64,000 nt of DNA from Vespa crabro (taxonomy: Eukaryota; Arthropoda; Insecta; Hymenoptera; Vespidae), in assembly GCF_910589235.1 (NCBI RefSeq), contig NC_060970.1:4888487-4952486 (forward strand), given 5' to 3'. Of the stretch, positions 49,901 through 62,882 are shown piece after piece. The position numbers were made by a program, and so were the translations under genes. How positions within the stretch are numbered: position 1 is the first letter of the stretch; each line of letters opens with the position of its first letter. Below the pieces are notes generated by a model. That model saw only the letters and a program-made list of their open reading frames with translations, searched no databases and was not told the DNA's origin.

Positions 49901-52900
49901 CTTCATCGAGATATAGTAATGCACCACCACCACCTTCGCCGGCTACCAATGATTCCTACCAGGATGAGCCAGGTAAAATTTATAAATCAAACGTTTCTTC
50001 GAGTTTATTTTATAGACCGATGTATTTTTCTTTGATTTATTGTGTGCGTTAATCTCTTTTATTATAATACGAACAGGTGGCGGAGGCGGAGGTGGTAGTA
50101 GCAGCAGTGTCCACCGACAACACAAGAAGCAACGTAGAAAATCTCGAAGCGGTAGTAGCTCACCGAGCGGTAGCAGTCGTTCCGGTAGCAGCAGTAGTAG
50201 TCGAAGCGGCAGTTCCGCCGGTAGCACGTCCGCCGCAAGCACGTCACCAGGTAGTTCACCGCATCGTGCTGGAAATGCTGTTGCAGTCACCGAAGATCGC
50301 AGGCCACTGGCAATCTGCGTACGGAACCTTCCTGCTCGTAGCAGCGACACTTCCCTCAAGGATGGCCTTTTCCATGAGTATAAAAAGCATGGGAAGGTCA
50401 CGTGGGTGAAGGTTGTCGGTGCAGCGGGCGACAGATACGCTCTGGTCTGCTTCAAGAAACCCGAGGACGTTGAGAAAGCCCTGGAAGTCTCTCATGACAA
50501 ACTATTTTTCGGTTGCAAGATCGAAGTTGCGCCTTATCAAGGATACGACGTCGAGGACAACGAGTTTAGGCCGTACGAGGCCGAACTAGACGAGTATCAT
50601 CCTAAAGCAACGAGGACGCTCTTTATTGGGAATCTCGAAAAAGATGTAACTGCGTCTGAACTCAGGAAACACTTTGAGCCTTTTGGCGAAATTATAGTAA
50701 GTCCAGGAGGATCGGTTTGCATCGTCGCCACTTTTCATTATTCATCAAGTTCTTCATCTTATATAAATGTATCCCTTTTTGTTTGCCTTCGCAGGAAATT
50801 GACATCAAAAAGCAAGGCGCTGTTTCGAGCTATGCATTTTGTCAGTATTCGGATATCGGTAGTGTCGTTAAGGCCATGAGATCTATGGATGGCGAACACC
50901 TAGGTGCGAATCGTATCAAACTTGGATTTGGAAAATCTATGCCCACTTCTTGCGTCTGGGTGGATGGTATAGGAGGTAATCCCAACATTTTGCATATTAA
51001 ATGTGTGATCGTTATGTCATGCTGATGCACATGCATTTGTAATATAATAATAAGTAAATTATGTGTACGTGTTCATTTTATAGATTGCATGTCAGAAAAA
51101 TACTTGAACATGCAGTTCCATCAGTTCGGTTCTATAACGCAAATCGTGGTGGATCGTGAACGTGGCCATGCGTTAGTCTTCTTCGAACAAATAAGCTGCG
51201 CTCAGGCTGCTGTGAAGGAAATGAGAGGAGCCGCGCTTCGTGGACGTCGTCTTCAAGTGGATTTCGCGTCCAGAGAATGCCAGGAAACTTTTTATGAACA
51301 TCTGGAAAGACAAGGAGTTGCTGGTGAAAAACCTTGGGACACCAGGCCTTCGCCGGCGACAACCTTCGATGTTGCGTATGTATAATTATATATTATATTT
51401 GTGTGTGTGTGTGTGTATGTGTGTGTGTGTATATATATATATATATGTAATATTGTATATACAATTAAAAGGTAAAAGACTTGAATCGTTTAAAGAAAAA
51501 TATTTGCAATTATGATGTCTAATGTGAACTTTTTCACCAATATTTTTTATAATGTATAAATTGTATAATTAATAATGACTAATGTATGCATATCTAGCTT
51601 TAAGTATCATCGTCACCCCCAAATAAAGAGCACAAAGTAGAATTCACGCGTTACTGAAAGGATTCATTACAGGAGGGAGCGTAGCAGCTTTGAATCAGCA
51701 GTTACAATGTCAAATTCGAGCGGTCGATTTACGCGTTACGATACACCCCCAAGATCAAGGACAACTAGTAGTTACTCTCGTACTTCCGGTGGTGGTAGCA
51801 CTCCAGGGGCCAGTCCTGCTCATCCAACGGCGATGTCGCGTAGCAGTAGGCGTTCCTATCAAGATTCATACTACGACGGCGACTACAACGACCCAACGCC
51901 ACGTAGATTTCGAAGTTACGACGAGTTCAGCCAGGGAAGCGGCGCGAGCCACGACGACTATCAGAGCAGCGTTCTGAGCGACGGTAAACTCAACGATGAT
52001 GATTGTCCACCACCCCCATCGTCTCGACGACATGCCGTCCAGAGTGTCGTTACCAGCGTGGAGCCACCTGTTCCACCGCCACCTATTTTACCTCCGCCTG
52101 ACATCAGGCATCTTCAAAAGGAGCGAGTTCATTTATTGGAACAGCTCGAGGAGTGTCACAGTAGCGGCGACGAAGTTGGTTTCGCACCTAAGAAACGAGT
52201 TAAGTTGGATGGAAGTTCAACGACGATATTATGCGAGGACGATGAACCTGAAATCGCATCGTTGTTGGTAACTTCTCATTCCGGTAGAAAAGGCATGGAC
52301 GTTAGACGCGTAAGTGACAGCAAAGTGGTGGTGCATCATAGTACGAGAAGAAGTAGCTGTGATGGCAGGGGTCCTGGACCTTGTAAGCGTCGTCGAGATA
52401 CTTCTAGCAGGTGAGATTGAATAAGTTAGAGGAAAGAATGGGGAGAACGAGAGAAAGAGTTTTTCGTATCGTCTTAGATCTATGTGCGATATCTCTAACT
52501 TTTTGTTTTTCTTCTTCGTTCTGACGTCTAGACATCATGAGCATCACGATGGATCACGACCAGGAACGCCTCTTGTCGATGAAAGACCTGAGAACCTCGT
52601 GCCGAGCGAGCCAAGAAGATTTCGCGAAAGGAGTCACGAGGGTCCTCTGTCGTTACCTTTACCAAGGTTTGCGACTCAGATGTTGAACAACAACAACACT
52701 AGTAATAGCAACAACAACAACACCAATAACAACAACAACAATAACAACAACAATAACAACAACAACAGCAACAACAACAACAACAACAATAACGGTAACA
52801 GCAGTAATGCTCGGTCGAGTAGCAGCAGTCTGAAAGTCACTAGTCCACCTTGTGCCAGCGGGCTCTCGGTTGCGGCCAGCCCTTGTACGGCACCACAGCC

Positions 52901-53926
52901 ACCAGCCTCGCCACCGCCTAGACATTTGAGCCCCAGTCCAACGAGTTCCGACAGCGAGACGGCGCCCCAGTCTCCTAGTCTCGAAGAGAGAATACGTTCC
53001 CTCGACGAGAAATATGAAAAGTGGTCGGGCTCGAGAGCTCTGAGTGCAGCCGGTGGCGATGCTTTGGCAAAACTCGACGCCAGCGCTTCGGAACGTTTTA
53101 AATTCCGACATAAACTCCTTGACTTGGATCTACATGAAGTGCAACCGTCGGACATAGTGAAATCCGTTCTCGCGAAAAGAAGTGTTTTTGACGAGGATTC
53201 GAAACGACTGGAGAACTTCAGTGAAAAATACGAACCGAAAGAATTTACGGGCGTTATAGGCGTCAGTTCGATGATCGGTAGCACGGCTGGGCTAACTTCT
53301 AGCGGGGGTTGCACCAGCAAAGTTTGCCTGCAGTATCCATTTCCTAGTCATCCGCCGGTGCAACTGACTAGTACCTCCTCTGTGAGCAGTCACATCGGTG
53401 GTAGTAGCACGATGCTCTCGACGAGCATGGTTCCGTTGGTATTAAAAACGACTGATCCACGCTCGACGATGCAGCACAATTGTGTACACCCAACCCCAGC
53501 GACACCGATCACTCCGGGCACGTCGATCAAAACCGTCAGTCCGGAATTACCACCGGTTTCTTTGCCCATCGGTCTTGCAAGTAGCGGAACGGCAGCAAGC
53601 AGTGGTAATAGTAGCGGTTTAGGGTCGGCCAGTAGCCTTCTTAGTGGTAATAGTAGTGTATGTAGTATTCACAGCCTCAGCGCCTCGACGAATCGAGGAT
53701 TACTTTCTAGTAGTAATACAGTTTTGAATAATTCGTCGTCGTCAGTGGCGATATCTTCGTCAACATCATCCTCGTCCTGTTCCTCTTCCTCTACCATTTC
53801 TTCTTCTTCTTCTTCTTCTTTAACGTGTTTAACGTCATCATCCTCCTCGTCATCCTCCGCGATATCAGCAGCGTCTACAATTTCCTTGTCAGCAGCGGCA
53901 ACAGCAGCAGCTGCGGCGGCGGCGGC

Positions 53927-53961
<35 letters not shown>

Positions 53962-55247
53962 CCGGTGTTATTACGGCAACGACGATGATTTTAACGACAG
54001 CAACATCTACAACATCGATCCCCTCTACCTCGTCAGGCACGATACAACAGCAGTCTTTATCGAGCGGCGGTCAATATCATCAATCTTCCTTGACAACCGT
54101 TTCCTCTTCGGTGCCATTGTCTTCCACGATATCGTCCACGTTCAGCACGTCTTCGTTATCCTCTTCCTCGGTCGATGTACCTCGTGCTCGTTTACGAAAG
54201 GAGATTGGCAGTAGTAGCAATAGTAGGGAGAGAAGAGATTCTCGAGAGGGTAGGGATAGTAGAGATTCTAAACACAGTAAAGCGAAGGATTGTCAGAGAA
54301 GATCGAGAAAAGAGGAAGTTGATCGCAAAGACAGGGACGATAAAGAAGGTTTAAGCAACAATGATGTCAATGAAACTGATAATCACAGTAGAGATTTCAA
54401 AGAGAGCAAGGAAACGAGGTACGAAAGGAGAGAACGAGAGGATAAGGAAAGAAGGGAGAAGGATGATCGGGAAAGACAGGAACGAAGAGATAAGGAAGAT
54501 CGTGACAGACAGGAACGTAAGGAACGAGAGGAGAGAGAGAGAAGGGAGAAGGATGAGGAACGTAGAGAAAGAGAGAGATTGGACAAGGAACGTCAGGAGA
54601 AGGATAGAAGGGAACGGGAGGAACGAGAACGTGAGAAGAAGGAGAGGGAGGAGAACGAATTCAGGGAGAAGGAGAGGAGAGAGAAGGAACGGTTGGAACG
54701 TGAGAAGAGAGAGCGGGAGGAAAAGGAGAGGCAGGAACGTAGGGAACGCGAAGAAAGAGAGAGAAGAGATCGGGAGGAACGGGAGAGGAAGGAACGTGAA
54801 TTGCGTTTGGAACGGGAGAAACAGGAGAAGGAACGTCTCAGGAAGGAACGGGAGGAACAGGAAAGGCGAGAGAAAGAGGAAAGGGAGAGATTGGAACGGG
54901 AGAGGAGAAGGGAGGAAAAGGAACGTCTTGATAAGGAGAGGAAACGTGAGAGGGAGGAGAAGGAACGTTTGGAACGAGAGAGGCGGAAGGAGAAGGAGGA
55001 ACGCGAGAGATTGGAGAAGGAAAAACGTGAGAAGGAGGAGAGGGAAAGATTGGAGAGAGAGAAACACGAAAGGGAGAAGAGAAGGGAGCGAGAAGATCAA
55101 GAGAAACGTGAGAAGGAAAAGGTCGAACGAGAGAAGAGAAGGGATCGCGAGGAAAAGGATAAGGAAAAGCGTGAACGCGAAGAAAGTAGGCGTCAACCTA
55201 CCGATAATCATTTACATCAATCGGTAACGCAGTCTCAGATCCAACAG

Positions 55248-55279
<32 letters not shown>

Positions 55280-58200
55280 TGCTGCAGCTGCAGCTGCTCC
55301 GGCCCCGGTACCTATAAAACGTAGGTGTTCGTCCCAAGATTGCCCCACCGAGGATGATACCAAACGTATGAAGATCTCTGATCATCGTAGAGACAGCAAA
55401 GATCGGCCTAGACAAAATAGAAGATCGGAGGATCGCAAACATCGCAATGACTCTCATCGTTCTAGTCGAGAAAGTAGGGAAAGTAGAGAGAGCAAAGAAT
55501 CCATTGGTACTGTACAAGATAATACTAGGGGGGATACGACTCATACCGATGTTAGGGAATCCAATAGAGAGAATAGAGAAAACAATAGAGAAAGTGTTAA
55601 AGAGAAACAAAGAAGTAAAAGAAGATCTGAAAAAGAATCGAGGGAACGTAGTCCTAGGGTCTGTCAGGAAGCTGACAAAGAATTTTTATCGAGATTAGAA
55701 CTCTCTAAACGTAATGAATCAAATTCACCGAACGAACAAACATCTACGAGTTCTAATCACTCGAGGGACCCGTCGCAGTTCCATCAACAGCAGGCTTCTT
55801 CGAATCAACACAGTGACGTTGACGATGGTCCTACCCACGATATGCAAGTTGCGCGGCATCCTTCGGCAACCGATACAGATAGCGACGAACCCAAGAAACA
55901 TTCGATATTTGATATTGTGGACGATGAGCCAGCTTACATCAGTATGTACGATAAAGTGAAGGCACGTTCGACGAAAAATATGCAGAAATTGGAAGAGGAG
56001 AAACGTCAAGTACGTTTGAAAGATAAGTTTTCACAGCTGAAGCAAAGCCGTGCCAGACGAGAAGAGAAGAAACAAAGTACATCTTGGGATGGTGATTCGG
56101 TTAGCAGCAAAGCTTTAACTGAGGATGAGGCTACGTCCGAATCAGACTCGGCTAGAGCAAAGTCTTTATCAAGAAAGGGATCAAGGTCTCGAATTCATTC
56201 TGACACCAGCGAGGAAGAGGAATCCTTTAACAATAAAGTTCGAAAGAATGTTAAAACGGATAGATTTCTTGAAAGTGACGTGGATCTTGGCTTTGCCGAT
56301 ACAGAAGAGAAACAAAATCCATTGGATACCACCAACGTTGTTATTAACAGTGTACATACCAATGCAAAGGAGGATGTACGTACTTCTGACGATGACGAAA
56401 GAGTTGCATACCAAACGAGCCATCCAACGATTGTTGTCAATAATCACGAAAGGGATTCGCGTAAGAAATCACATAAAAAGAAACAAAAGCGTCAGAAAAA
56501 TTCAGTATCCAGCGAAGAGAATTCGAAGCTCGAATCTACCGAAACTACAGATCATAAAAGTAAGGCTAACGTTATATCGACTGATTCAGAGTGTCGTTCG
56601 AATCATGCAACTGAATCTGTAACGATTAGTAGTAGTAGTACACCGACGGCGACAACAGTGACAGCCATTGACAATGCCGAAGAAAGGATGCGTGCTGATA
56701 AGAAGCAGAGAACGAAGAAAGATAAAAGAAGAGAACGAAACGGAGAAGACAAGGTTAAAGCAAGAAGGAAAAGATTGAATAGGCAAGAAGCTAGAGATTC
56801 CCAAAGAATGGAAGATATATTTGGTCCGCTTTCTGACGACGTTGATGATCCTCCACCTTCAGACACCTTCTTTGATAGACTCAGTAATATGACATCTGAA
56901 AATAACGCTTATGTTTCTGACAGCGACGGTGGACGTAGTCCAGTTCTTGACGTTGAAAGAGTTAGAAGAAAAACAGAAAAGAAACGACAGAGGCATCATC
57001 AGGAAGATGAGAATAGCGTTGATCTTGCTGAAGCTGGACGAGAAATTGAGGCTAAACTTTTAGGCCTACCAAATTCACCAAAATCCGCAGTTGCTTGTAC
57101 AGAGTCCAATGAACACGACGTTTTCCGTTTCACCGATGATAATGATAGCGTTGAACCATCTACACCGACTACCGTACCCGAAAAGGTTAAGGAAAAGAAA
57201 AAGAAACGTAAGAAATCGAAGGAAGAACGTAGTCGGAAAGATTATCATCACCATCATCATCATCATCACCATCATCATGAAAAGACCGGTGAATTACCTT
57301 ATCTTGGTGCAGATCCAAGTCCTCCAAGAGCAAGTAGTCCTTTGATTCCGAAAACGTTGTCTCCAACTTTGCCAGCTCTTAGAGATACACTGTTAAGTCC
57401 CATACCCAAAGTCGTAACATCGAATACATCAACGGTCTCAGCTATCAGTACTCCTATTGTAAGCGGTGTCATTCAACAACCGCCGAAGCCTGAAAAGAAG
57501 AAAGAGAAATTTATACCCGGTTTTGGAATAGAAATTGATGAAACTATTCATGAGAATGCAGTTAAAAGTATCTCGGAGCCTGAAGAACGTGAAAGTGGTT
57601 GCCAATCTCGTAACAGTAGAGACGAAACGGAAGTCTCTGTTTCAACAACACCACCTGTACAAAATGAGGATAAACCAAGAGTCGCTATTTCTCAGGAAGA
57701 AACAGAAGATGCCGTTGCAGCGTTGTTAGAAGAAACTTTCGGTGGTTCTACCGAAGATTTCTCTTACGAAGGAGAGGAAGAGGACAATGAGGTAGATGGT
57801 ACAACTGGTCCTCCAGCTGAAGCACCCCAAGAGGATGTTGAGGAAATGCAACAAGCAGTTGAAAGTTTGAATGCATCAGCAGTCGAAGGCGAAGATCTGA
57901 AACCTGATACTCCTCAAAGCGAGCATGATCTTCAAATAGATACAGACACTGAAGAAGATCCTAATTATGAGAACTTCGATCTAACTCAACCACCAAAAAC
58001 GCCAGATATTCCGTCGTTTTATAAATCACCAACAAAGACAACACCAACTACGATGACACTTGCTATTGTTGCAGCAGAGAAACCGGTGGAAGCTCGTTTA
58101 CCACTTAATCCTGTAATTCCGAAATCGCAGAACTCTCCGAATTCAGTAATTGCACATTCTTGGAACCTCAATGAACATAAATCTCGTGATACAACAAAAA

Positions 58201-61200
58201 CTGTACAAATTGATACGGTCGAATCCGGTGTTACAATAGCTAGTCCTGAGAGAGTTTCTCAATCCCATCGAACTTCAACATCATCGCCACCAACGTACAA
58301 ACAACCGATGTTGGGATCATGTAACGTACCGATCGCAAATGAAACTTCACGAATTTCGGCAGCCAGTCCAAGACCATCAACGATTAGTGTACAACCTCTG
58401 TATCAAAGACTACCAGTTTCACCTCAATCTCAAATGGTACCAATGCGTCAAGCTTCTCCAAGAATGCAAAATATTTCAACACCATCGTCGTCTTCACCAT
58501 CAAGTATAACGCCTTTACCACCACTCGTTCCATCAAGAATACCACCTTTGATACCATCACAATTATCTCCGAGAATTCCACAACCTCTTTCACCAAATGG
58601 ACAATGGAATCGAAATTCTGCATTGAGTCCTCATGTGTCCACCGTTGGAAAGCCTTCACCGCCACCAACTAGAATTGCAGTGAGTGTTCCTATTTCTGCG
58701 CATAGACCAGAGGTAACAGTACAACAGATCTATTCAACTGCTGCAACTCAACAACCAGTGATTCAACATGCTGCTGGTTTGAGACCACTTACTCCAAGTT
58801 ATCCTCGAGGTGGTTTGCCACCATTAACTTTAAATATTCCACCACGTCCTTACATGCCAGTACCACCATTGGCACCAGGCATACAAGTCAAGAGTTCAAG
58901 AGATTCTGCTGCTTTAGGGAACAAGTCTGTAATAGAGACATTACTCTCAGTTAATCCAAATGAACCACCGCAAAGATTAGAAGAGCCTAAATTATCACCT
59001 GCTGTTATACCAGAATCTACAAACAAGGCCTCGACTTCTCCAAAGGTTCCTTCGCCTAATCAACCACCTACGTATATACCTGAAACGGCTAAAATTGAAA
59101 TTAGTGCAAGCACGTCTAGTCCAGCTTTTGGAAAGTCATCTAACATTACAGAAAATTGTCCTTTACAATCGAGATCTCAGAAACAAATACCAGTGTCCGT
59201 AACGGGAGATAACAATGTTCTTTCTCCACGACCTAAACAAGAATTATCTCAACTCTTAACCACTCATGTACCACGTTGTTCTACACCTAGTCCTGTGATC
59301 ATAGCACATGGACAATCTCACATAGTTCATAAATCTATGATGCATGGTCTGGGTCCACCAACAGTTTCTTCTGCTAATCAATCTTTAATTAAAACGGTGG
59401 TACCAATAGTATCCCAACAATTAACACCAACAGTACAATCCACAACGAGCGGTGACAAATGCATCATTCCACAAACAACTGTATCTTTCTCTAGTTGTCA
59501 AAGAATGTCACCTGTTCCTCAAGCGGCTTCACTTGCAAAGTCTCATTTACCTGTTGGTCCTGCAGTCTCACAATCAATAATAACTAGAGTCATACCAACG
59601 ACCGTGTCAACGACTGTATCAACTACTTCGATGACTGACAATGTAAGGGAATCCATAGAACCACGTATAGTACAGACAGAAAAATCAGCAGCAGATTCTG
59701 AGTCACAAATAGGACAGACTGCTCAACCTATGCAATTAACACCGCCGATACAATCAACTCAACCTATTGAAATTATTAAGCAAGAGCCAGCTGTTATTAT
59801 AAAGCAAGAAGATACAACATTAAAGGAAGAAATGAAATTTACTATCCCAAAAACAGAGCCACCTTTAGAACAGTCATGTGAGACGGATATAAAACCTAAG
59901 GAAGAGAAACATGAATTTGTTGAATCGGAAAAGTTAACGTCTTGCGTTCCAAAAACAGAAGTATTGAATATTCTTGTACCAAAACTTGAGAATGAGACAA
60001 CTATAAAATCTGAAGTTGTAAGTGAAGTGAAAGAGGAAGAAGACGAGGAAGAAGAAGAGGAGGAAGAAGTAGTAACAAAAGAAAATGAAGAGGTTGAATT
60101 GGATGAAGAACCGGTCGAAGATCCATTGAAAGAACCAAGTACAGATCCGCTTGCTATAGATGTGTCAAAAGAAGACCCAACTGATAGCAAAGAAGATAGT
60201 GATTATTGGTCGGCCAAGGAAGTAAATATAGAAAGTGTAATAAAGAAAGTGGATGCCTTGTGTGATGGCGAAGGTAACGATGGCGATGAAGATCTACAAC
60301 AAAGTCAAGAAACTCACAATAATTCTTTGGAGACGGCAAAGAGTGAATCCGATTGGTTCGAAACTGAAACAAACGAGGAGGAAAATAAAAAGAATACAAC
60401 AGTTAATGACGATCAAGACGAAGGTGTGGAGACGTGCGAGGCAGAATTAACGAAGAGTCGTCGTGGTAGATCAAAAGCGAAACGAGGTGCTAGCAGTCGA
60501 GGTGGAGTTAGACGCGGTAGAACCACTACTGCAGCAGCTGGACATAAAAGAGGTGGAAGAACGTCTAGAGGAAGCAAACATCATGTTGCACATAAATTAC
60601 CGTATGCCGACGTTTACGAATTTCATGACGACAGCGAAGAAGACAATCCTGGTCGTCCTCGTCTAATTCTCACTATTAAATCTGGACCACATACTACTGT
60701 TAAAGAATTACCTTTGGAAGAATTAGTTTCGCCAGCTACTAACACAAGGAAGTCTAGAAGATTAGCAGAAAAAGATGGCAGCAGGAATACTGTTGATGAC
60801 GTCATCGAAGATGTAGTACGTGCATCGACAAATAAGAACTTATCGAGCGGTAATGTTGGTAGTATACATACTACCAGAAGAAGTACTAGACACAACAATT
60901 CACCGCGCAATGTACAAACTACACAACCCAAAGTACAAGTTACCGAACCACGGAAATCACCAAGGGGTAGTCGTAAAGTGACAAGAAGGACTTCTGAAAA
61001 TAATGACGATAGCGGAGAGGAGAAATTTATTAAATTGGTTGTTACCACATCGAAAAAGCTTGAGAATAAGAATGAAAACACTGTGACTGAAGAATCTAAT
61101 CTAAAAGTGGAAGAAACCAATCAAACGTTGACACCACCTGAACAGAAATCTGTATCTCTAGAACCAACAACATTGATTGATCCAGTTACAGGAATGTTAA

Positions 61201-62815
61201 TACCAATGAGAGAGTCAGAGGAAGGCCAATATATACCAGTTAGTACACCAGCTAATCAACAACAAACTGTTACTAAAACGATCAGCGAAATTCGAAGTGC
61301 TAATGTAACAGTCAATGAAAGTTCAATCAATGAATCAATGCAATCAAAATCCTCATTCGATAATACCATTGCGACGGTTAATGAAGAATCGAAAAAAGAG
61401 CAGCCTGTGGAAACTGTACCTTGTCAACCAATACAAAATCAACTGATATCGTCACAAGCTAGTGTTATTACAAAGCCTCAATCTCCAATTATTCAAGCTA
61501 CTTCTACCATTACAGTCGTGCAATCATCTACAACATGTACAACTGTTACAACCATGTCAACAATACCGAGTGTAGCTACATCACAACCAGTATCAACTTC
61601 TACTATACAGAATAAACCTACGAGTTTGAAAGCTCATGTATTGAATGCAAGCAAATTATCTACCCAGCCTCAGCCTCAGCCTCAGCCTCAGCCTCAGCCT
61701 CAGCCTCAGCTTCAGCCTCAGCCTCAGCTTCAGCCTCAGCCTCAGCCTCAGCTTCCATCTCAAACTCAACCTCAATCTCAACCTCAACCTCAACCCCAAC
61801 CCCAACCGCAACCTCAACTTCAGGCTCAAGTTCAGCATCAGGTTCAGCCTCAGGTTCAGCCTCAGGTTCAGCCTCAGGTTCAGCCTCAGATTCAGCCTCA
61901 GGTTCAGTCTCAGGTTCAGTCTCAGGTTCAGCCTCAGGTTCAGCCTCACATTCAGCCTCAGGTTCAGCCTCACATTCAGCCTCAGGTTCAGCCTCAGGTT
62001 CAGCTTCAGACTCAGGTTCAGCTTCAGGCTCAGACTCAACCACAACTGCAGCCACAGCCACAGCCTCAAGTTCAATCTCTGTCTCAGTCTCAATCTCAGT
62101 CTCAGTCTCAGGCTCAATCTCAATCTCAACTTCAGCCACAATCTCAACTTCAGCCACAATCTCAACTTCAGCCACAATCTCAACTTCAGCCACAATCTCA
62201 ATCTCAGCCTCAATCTCAACAACAAATCGTTATTACGAAGCCTGTAGTTCCAATATTACCAAGTCAGACAGTAGTGCAAAATATCATTAAACAACCGACT
62301 CAAGCAATACAAAGTCTCCATTTGCAAATTCCTGGTGGTAGAGTGGTCTCACCTAATTTGAGTCCATGTACAAAACAGGCACAAGTGAGTACAGGGAATG
62401 GAAAGCAAGGACAACCAATGTCACCAGTACTTAATAATACAGGTGTACCACCTAATCCTAAGCAACATCTGCTACAGGCAGCAAAACAGCAACAACAACA
62501 ACCATCCACCATAATAAATATGTCTCAAAAATTACCAATCAATGTTCATCCAGCTAGTGTTGTATCTGCACCAACTCAAAGAATACATCATCCAGTTTCA
62601 CAGCCAGTAACAGCAAAAGGTATAAATGGGCAACCACATCCGCTCAATCCAAAAACTCATTTATTACAAGCAGTAGTACCACCAATGGTAACTGGAGCAG
62701 TTGCAAGTCCTCCAACGCAACCACATCTCGTTGGTCCACAAACTGTTGCAGCGGCTGTAGGTTGCCCACGTCCAGCTGGGCCTAAACCTCAAGTACGTCT
62801 ATTCTTATTTTAAAG

Positions 62816-62882
<67 letters not shown>

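Noticed and set aside
54351..55227. Open frames of about 287 codons on both strands (54361-55227 plus, 54351-55211 minus)
   Set aside because: They are shadows of the Arg/Glu/Lys helix. Repeats of GAG, GAA, AGG and CGT lack stop triplets in most frames; the real frame is fixed by 3,420 continuous codons and splice phase.
61645..62247. Open frames of about 180-200 codons rich in Leu/Ser/Asn or Glu/Ala over the Gln/Pro region
   Set aside because: They are alternative-frame and reverse readings of the CAG/CCT minisatellite, with no start or domain support.
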